From NCBI GenBank assembly GCA_045628945.1, contig JAZQQG010000015.1:39237-103236 (forward strand): a DNA stretch of 64,000 bases, read 5' to 3'. Below the pieces are notes generated by a model. That model was not told where the DNA came from and did no database searches. It was given only the letters and a program-made list of their open reading frames with translations. This document shows positions 60,375 through 64,000 of the stretch, one piece after another (position 1 is the first letter of the stretch; each line of letters starts with the position of its first letter). The position numbers and the translations under genes are program-made. The stretch is from RGIG4034 sp045628945. Its GTDB lineage: Bacteria; Bacillota; Clostridia; Lachnospirales; Lachnospiraceae.

Positions 60375-61568
60375 TTACCCCCTCGAAGCCTCAATTGCGC
60401 CGAACAGATCCTCAATCAGATCCTCTGCGTCCTCAATACCTACCGACAGGCGAAGCAGTCCGTCGCCCAATCCGATGCTCTCGCGAATCTCCTTCGGGAT
60501 CGAAGCATGGGTCATGGAGGCCGGATGTTCAATCAGGGATTCCACACCGCCAAGGCTCTCTGCCAGAGTAATGACCTTGAGTTTGCGGAAAAGAGCATTC
60601 AGATCATGTCCCTCCGTCAACTCAAAAGAAATCATGGCCCCACCGGAAGAAGCCTGTTTCCGGTTTAACTCATATCCGGGATGGGAGGATAGGCCGGGAT
60701 AATATACTTTTTTAACATCAGGAGAAGCAACCAGCTTCTCAACAATTCGCTCCGCATTCGATACATGGCGGTCCAAACGTACCCCAAGGGTTTTAATCCC
60801 TCGGATCAGCAGGAAAGAATCAAAGGGCTGAAGGATTCCACCGATAGCATTCTGCAAAAATCCAATCTTTGAAGCCAACGTCTCATCACGTACTACCACC
60901 AGACCGGCAATCAGGTCGCTGTGACCTCCCAGATACTTCGTTGCACTATGAAGTACAATATCGATTCCAAACTCTAACGGTCTCTGAATATAGGGGGTAT
61001 AGAAGGTGTTATCCACGATGGACAGGATATGATGCTTCTTGGCAAGGGCCGCAATCGCCGCCAGATCGGTAATTCCGAGCAGAGGGTTTGTCGGCGTCTC
61101 CACATAGATTGCCTTGACCTCCTCCGTAATCGCCGCCTCAACCTGCGCAAGATCCGAGGTGTCCACCGAGATGTATCCGATCCCATAGTTTTTGAACACT
61201 TTATCCAGAAGACGGAAGGTTCCGCCATATACATCATTCGAGATTACAATCTTATCACCGGCTTGAAAAATGCTGAGCACCGTAGAGATTGCTGCCAAAC
61301 CGGATGCAAAAGCAAATCCGAACTTACCGCCCTCCAGGTCCGCAATCAAATCCTCCAACGCCTTGCGGGTCGGATTACCGGAACGTGAATATTCATAGCC
61401 TTTATGTTCTCCGGGAACCACCTGAGAAAACGTACTGGTCTGATAGATCGGTACATTTACGGCACCGGTGAATTCATCACGGGTATTCCCTGCGTGAATG
61501 AATCGGGTTGCAATTCGATAATGGTTCTCCTCTTCGCTATTCTTAATCTGATTACTGTACTCGCTCAT
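60375..61568 (-). CDS. Cystathionine gamma-lyase/synthase family enzyme
   Basis: The 397-residue fold-type I PLP enzyme has YEYSRSGNPTRKALE (around 60-74), FASGLAAISTVLS, VETPTNPLL, and the PLP Lys in LHSATKYLGGHSD. With the CysK-like gene next door it likely splits cystathionine to cysteine (MccB/MetC side), or makes it (MetB side). The start at 61568 follows GGAGAG. First gene of the four-gene transcript with cysK-like, lysR and the COG0523 gene. Confidence 0.9.
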   Translation of the reverse strand: MSEYSNQIKNSEEENHYRIATRFIHAGNTRDEFTGAVNVPIYQTSTFSQVVPGEHKGYEYSRSGNPTRKALEDLIADLEGGKFGFAFASGLAAISTVLSIFQAGDKIVISNDVYGGTFRLLDKVFKNYGIGYISVDTSDLAQVEAAITEEVKAIYVETPTNPLLGITDLAAIAALAKKHHILSIVDNTFYTPYIQRPLEFGIDIVLHSATKYLGGHSDLIAGLVVVRDETLASKIGFLQNAIGGILQPFDSFLLIRGIKTLGVRLDRHVSNAERIVEKLVASPDVKKVYYPGLSSHPGYELNRKQASSGGAMISFELTEGHDLNALFRKLKVITLAESLGGVESLIEHPASMTHASIPKEIRESIGLGDGLLRLSVGIEDAEDLIEDLFGAIEASRG

Positions 61569-61711
61569 ACTGTCACTCTCCTCTGTTTTCGCATTGTCCC
61601 AAAGAGTATTCTCTTCGCAAAAAACTTAAGCACAATGCTTTCTGATAGTGACATCATAACGCGCGATTCATTTTATGTATAATTCCTAATTACAATACTC
61701 GGCGATAAGCA

Positions 61712-62380
61712 TTACTTATAACCGAATTTGCGCCAAATTCCGCTGATTCCCCGGATTAGCATTCCCACCAGAATCGCTGCGATAACACTTCCTTCTCGCA
61801 CGCCTTCCAGTCGACCCAAGCCAATCAATGAGATGACTGCCGCCACCGCAATGTAGATGATATCAAATAAAATTTTAACGTTCTCATACCTTCTACCGCT
61901 CACTGTCGCAATTGCACGATTCATCGCCTCTCCCGGAAGCATTGCGACGCCACCGCGAAGCTGCACCCACAATCCGATTGCCAGAATCAGACAGCCAAGC
62001 AGCATGAATACAAACTGTACTCCGTAACTTCCCGGTCTTAGTCCACGAATCAGGTAGCAGGAAAAGTCCGTCAGATACCCGTACACGAATGCCAGTCCCG
62101 TTTGAATTACGATTTCCGCCGGGTGACAACGCTTGCGAAGCAGCAACACCTGCACCGATATCTGGAGAACGCTCATAAGATTCAGCCAGCCGCCAAAAGA
62201 TAACAGTCCGTTTACCCTTGACACCGAATACGGTACGGAAGACACCGGCGAGGTTCCCAAACCCGCTTTTGCGGAGAATGCCACCCCCATCGAAGCGATC
62301 AATAACCCCACAAGAAAAAGGCCATAACGAAACAAAGTCTCTGAGAATGTTCTTTTTTGTCTATTCTCTTCTGTGTGCAT
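61712..62380 (-). CDS. YczE/YitT-like membrane protein
   Basis: The 222-residue protein has five predicted helices. It contains the family-like GLGTSPVSSVPYSVS near residue 41 and GGVAMLPGEAMNRAIA near residue 143, typical of YczE/DUF6198 proteins. Function unknown; Bacillus YczE is linked to surfactin or peptide production in some strains. It follows the HNH gene by 12 bases. Confidence 0.8.
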   Translation of the reverse strand: MHTEENRQKRTFSETLFRYGLFLVGLLIASMGVAFSAKAGLGTSPVSSVPYSVSRVNGLLSFGGWLNLMSVLQISVQVLLLRKRCHPAEIVIQTGLAFVYGYLTDFSCYLIRGLRPGSYGVQFVFMLLGCLILAIGLWVQLRGGVAMLPGEAMNRAIATVSGRRYENVKILFDIIYIAVAAVISLIGLGRLEGVREGSVIAAILVGMLIRGISGIWRKFGYK

Positions 62381-62392
62381 TGTCTCTCTCCC

Positions 62393-62968
62393 TTATCCCC
62401 GTTTTGCCACAGCGGCCTTCGAAAGTCTATACCATTTGCGGATGTAGGAATCCGTCAATAGCGCTTCCTCCTGCTCCACAAGCTGAAGAAACAAATGTGT
62501 GAGCCCATCCCATGCCTCAAAGTCACCGGCATCATATAAGTGCCACTGAAGCTGCTCCAGTGTCCAATTGCTTTTGATCGAATTGTGGAGCATGGACGTG
62601 GATGCCCAGTTCTCCTCTGTGTCCGCTCCTCCAAGGGCCACCGGCACGATATGATCCACGGTCGGCACAAATTCCCAATAGGCAGAATGGCATTCCTCCA
62701 TTTTCCAGTGTGGATGGTAAGGAAACTCCTCCGGACAATAAAAAGACAATACCTTAAGAATCCCCGGATTCAAAAGCTTCCCGCCGCTATAGCGATCGAT
62801 AAAGCCGTCCCGGATAAATTGCGCCAGTTTCTGTTTCTCTGTATACTTACGTTCCTCGGAGGACAATCTGCAAAAAGGATATTCCTTTGTAATGATGGTC
62901 TTCGCCTGCTCTTTGCCGTCCCGCAGAAGTGCTATGGCGGCCTGCTCTATTGCTTGTACTTTTTCCAT
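62393..62968 (-). CDS. HNH endonuclease-like protein
   Basis: The 191-residue protein has an HNH core (VDHIVPVALGGADTEENW, then LHNSIKSN near residue 130) preceded by a helical region. The zinc-finger Cys pair seen in many HNH enzymes is not evident. It is a solo gene co-transcribed with the YczE-like gene, not beside a methylase. It could be a restriction or DNA-repair enzyme or an inert relative. Confidence 0.8.
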   Translation of the reverse strand: MEKVQAIEQAAIALLRDGKEQAKTIITKEYPFCRLSSEERKYTEKQKLAQFIRDGFIDRYSGGKLLNPGILKVLSFYCPEEFPYHPHWKMEECHSAYWEFVPTVDHIVPVALGGADTEENWASTSMLHNSIKSNWTLEQLQWHLYDAGDFEAWDGLTHLFLQLVEQEEALLTDSYIRKWYRLSKAAVAKRG

Positions 62969-63116
62969 TGTTTTCCCTCAAAGCGACTTGTTGATCCCCT
63001 GCTCCGTCAGCAAGACAAACAATCATTTCCGCATGCCGCAATTCTTTTTTCGCTCATATGCTCATCGCCCTTTCCCATATCACAATTATGGCATATTACC
63101 GAGTTGCCGTCTACGA

Positions 63117-63143
63117 AAAAAGGACATCCATTCGGATGTCCTT
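63117..63143. terminator. Repeated terminator, copy 1
   Basis: AAAAAAGGACATCC ATTC GGATGTCCTTT stem with T-runs on both strands. The same element occurs at 63840 and 63969. It follows the lipoprotein stop on the minus strand. Confidence 0.88.
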
Positions 63144-63189
63144 TCTGTACCATTATTTTGAGAATAGCGGTTCACCTATTGAAACAAAA

Positions 63190-63735
63190 CTAAGGTCTTT
63201 CCTTCAACTCTGCATTCGAATAATCGAAGGTTAAATTCTCACCATCTTTTACCATAGTAAGCTGAATTGCGATATATCCGACATTTTCGTCGTCCGAGGT
63301 TGCGATAACAAGCGCATAAGTGCCATCCTCAACCTCAGAAAAATCACAAGCCCACACATAAGGATCATCCTCATTATCGCGCCAATCCAAGGAATACCAA
63401 ATTACATCAACCTCATCGGCCTCTGATTCCGTAATATAATCCTTCCCTGCCGGGCATAACCCCAACCATGCGGATTCATCATCCATTTTTACAGAAGCGT
63501 CAACCTTAATCGTTGCGTAGCTTCCCGCCTTAGCCGGATGGAACAGAAGCTCAACCGGATTAACATCTACAACTCCCTGCTGGGGCTCCGACGTATCGTC
63601 TTTCGTCTCCTGTGCAGAAACAGGGTTCTCCTGGGTAGCATCGGTCGTCTTTTTATCCTCTGTCGGCTTCTTACCGCAAGCAGCCAGAGCAAAAACCATT
63701 GTACAAACCAATGCAAAAGCAGCTACTTTTCTCAT
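63190..63735 (-). CDS. Lipoprotein with an Ig-like C-terminal domain
   Basis: The 181-residue protein has a signal peptide and lipobox (FALAACGKK, Cys20). A Thr/Asp/Glu-rich linker (about 22-57) leads to a beta-rich domain (VELLFHPAKAGSYATIKV, AWLGLCPAG, YALVIATSDD). That domain resembles extracellular beta-sandwiches. It has a strong ribosome site (AAAGGAG). The function is unknown; a surface or transport accessory role is possible. Confidence 0.75.
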   Translation of the reverse strand: MRKVAAFALVCTMVFALAACGKKPTEDKKTTDATQENPVSAQETKDDTSEPQQGVVDVNPVELLFHPAKAGSYATIKVDASVKMDDESAWLGLCPAGKDYITESEADEVDVIWYSLDWRDNEDDPYVWACDFSEVEDGTYALVIATSDDENVGYIAIQLTMVKDGENLTFDYSNAELKERP

Positions 63736-63839
63736 AAAATTCTCCTTTACTATGAATCGTTATTACTGTCATCTCAAAAATTATGATGACCAAACAATAT
63801 TATATGTTCACAGATATATTTCGTCAATTCACTTCTGCA

Positions 63840-64000
63840 AAAAGGACATCCATTCGGATGTCCGCGGACGGGGAATCGACAGGCAGCGCATCAAAAGATG
63901 CGTTGCCGCGAGAATCCCTTTCGGATTCTCGCCCGCCCTTCGGGCGAGTTTTCACATCTGTCTCGCGCTCTACGAAAAAAGGACATCCATTCGGATGTCC
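63840..64000. repeat. Cluster of hairpins between two copies of the repeated terminator
   Basis: Copies 2 (63845-63866) and 3 (63969-64000) of the GGACATCC ATTC GGATGTCC element flank three back-to-back hairpins: GGCAGCGCATC/GATGCGTTGCC, GCGAGAATCC/GGATTCTCGC and GCCC/GGGC with an outer CCCG. The window ends in copy 3. Part of a small structured RNA or stacked terminators is likely. Confidence 0.6.

Noticed and set aside
61569..61711. S-box (SAM) or T-box upstream of the sulfur operon
   Set aside because: The 140-base interval has no matching conserved blocks or terminator; only a possible AT-rich promoter/LysR site.

Overview
The window looks like chromosomal DNA of a Gram-positive Clostridia, most likely a Lachnospiraceae member. 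The reasons are moderate GC, Firmicutes-style RNA regulation (lysine riboswitch, T-box, infC-rpmI-rplT leader), tRNAs without encoded CCA, strong GGAGG ribosome sites, a LolD/FtsX fusion exporter, and two proteins that join a LacI-type binding domain to GGDEF. No rRNA, CRISPR array or recognisable insertion sequence was seen. Family names come from reading motifs by eye; no database search was run.

Layout. 0-5.6 kb: a partial membrane protein, a cold-shock gene, a lysine-riboswitch operon dapA-dapB followed by a eukaryotic-type hisA, and divergent typA. 5.6-7.4 kb: a lone PD-(D/E)XK-like nuclease gene bracketed by 240-bp direct repeats full of small palindromes. 7.4-18 kb: mgtE with a short upstream ORF, a YigZ-family gene, a class A penicillin-binding protein, an SH3 protein, a MacB-like exporter, infC-rpmI-rplT (non-ATG start for infC) and a glycosyltransferase. 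18-28 kb: a DUF6020-like membrane protein, then a partly duplicated cluster of secreted small protein, binding lipoprotein, double ABC-2 permease, ATPase and lipoprotein. Its promoter regions are almost identical and carry LytTR-like direct repeats. 28-34 kb: thrS with a small cysteine-tailed membrane protein under a T-box, carB behind a candidate pyrBI-type attenuator, and VapBC. 35-45 kb: tRNA-Leu, a nucleoid-associated protein overlapping a diguanylate cyclase, a DUF3810 protease, a hybrid histidine kinase, tRNA-Pro, a dipeptidase and trmO. 45-49 kb: a small accessory zone (Rpn-type nuclease, RadC-like JAMM protein, EF-hand miniprotein, macro-domain remnant). 49-54 kb: tRNA-Thr, a second binding-domain/GGDEF protein, a PurF homologue lacking its nucleophile cysteine, and a large structured RNA. 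54-64 kb: GH27 and GH31 glycosidases, a sulfur amino acid operon (cystathionine lyase/synthase, CysK-type enzyme, LysR, COG0523 GTPase), an HNH nuclease with a YczE-like protein, and a lipoprotein.

Most genes are housekeeping and sit in short operons with 4-8 bp overlaps. The best candidates for something undescribed are (a) the duplicated 19.9-28.1 kb peptide/lipoprotein/ABC cluster, (b) the repeat-bracketed nuclease at 5.6-7.2 kb, (c) the carB leader with a UTP-sensing look, (d) the cysteine-less PurF homologue, and (e) the pseudoknotted RNA at 53.5-53.75 kb, which resembles a raiA-type RNA.
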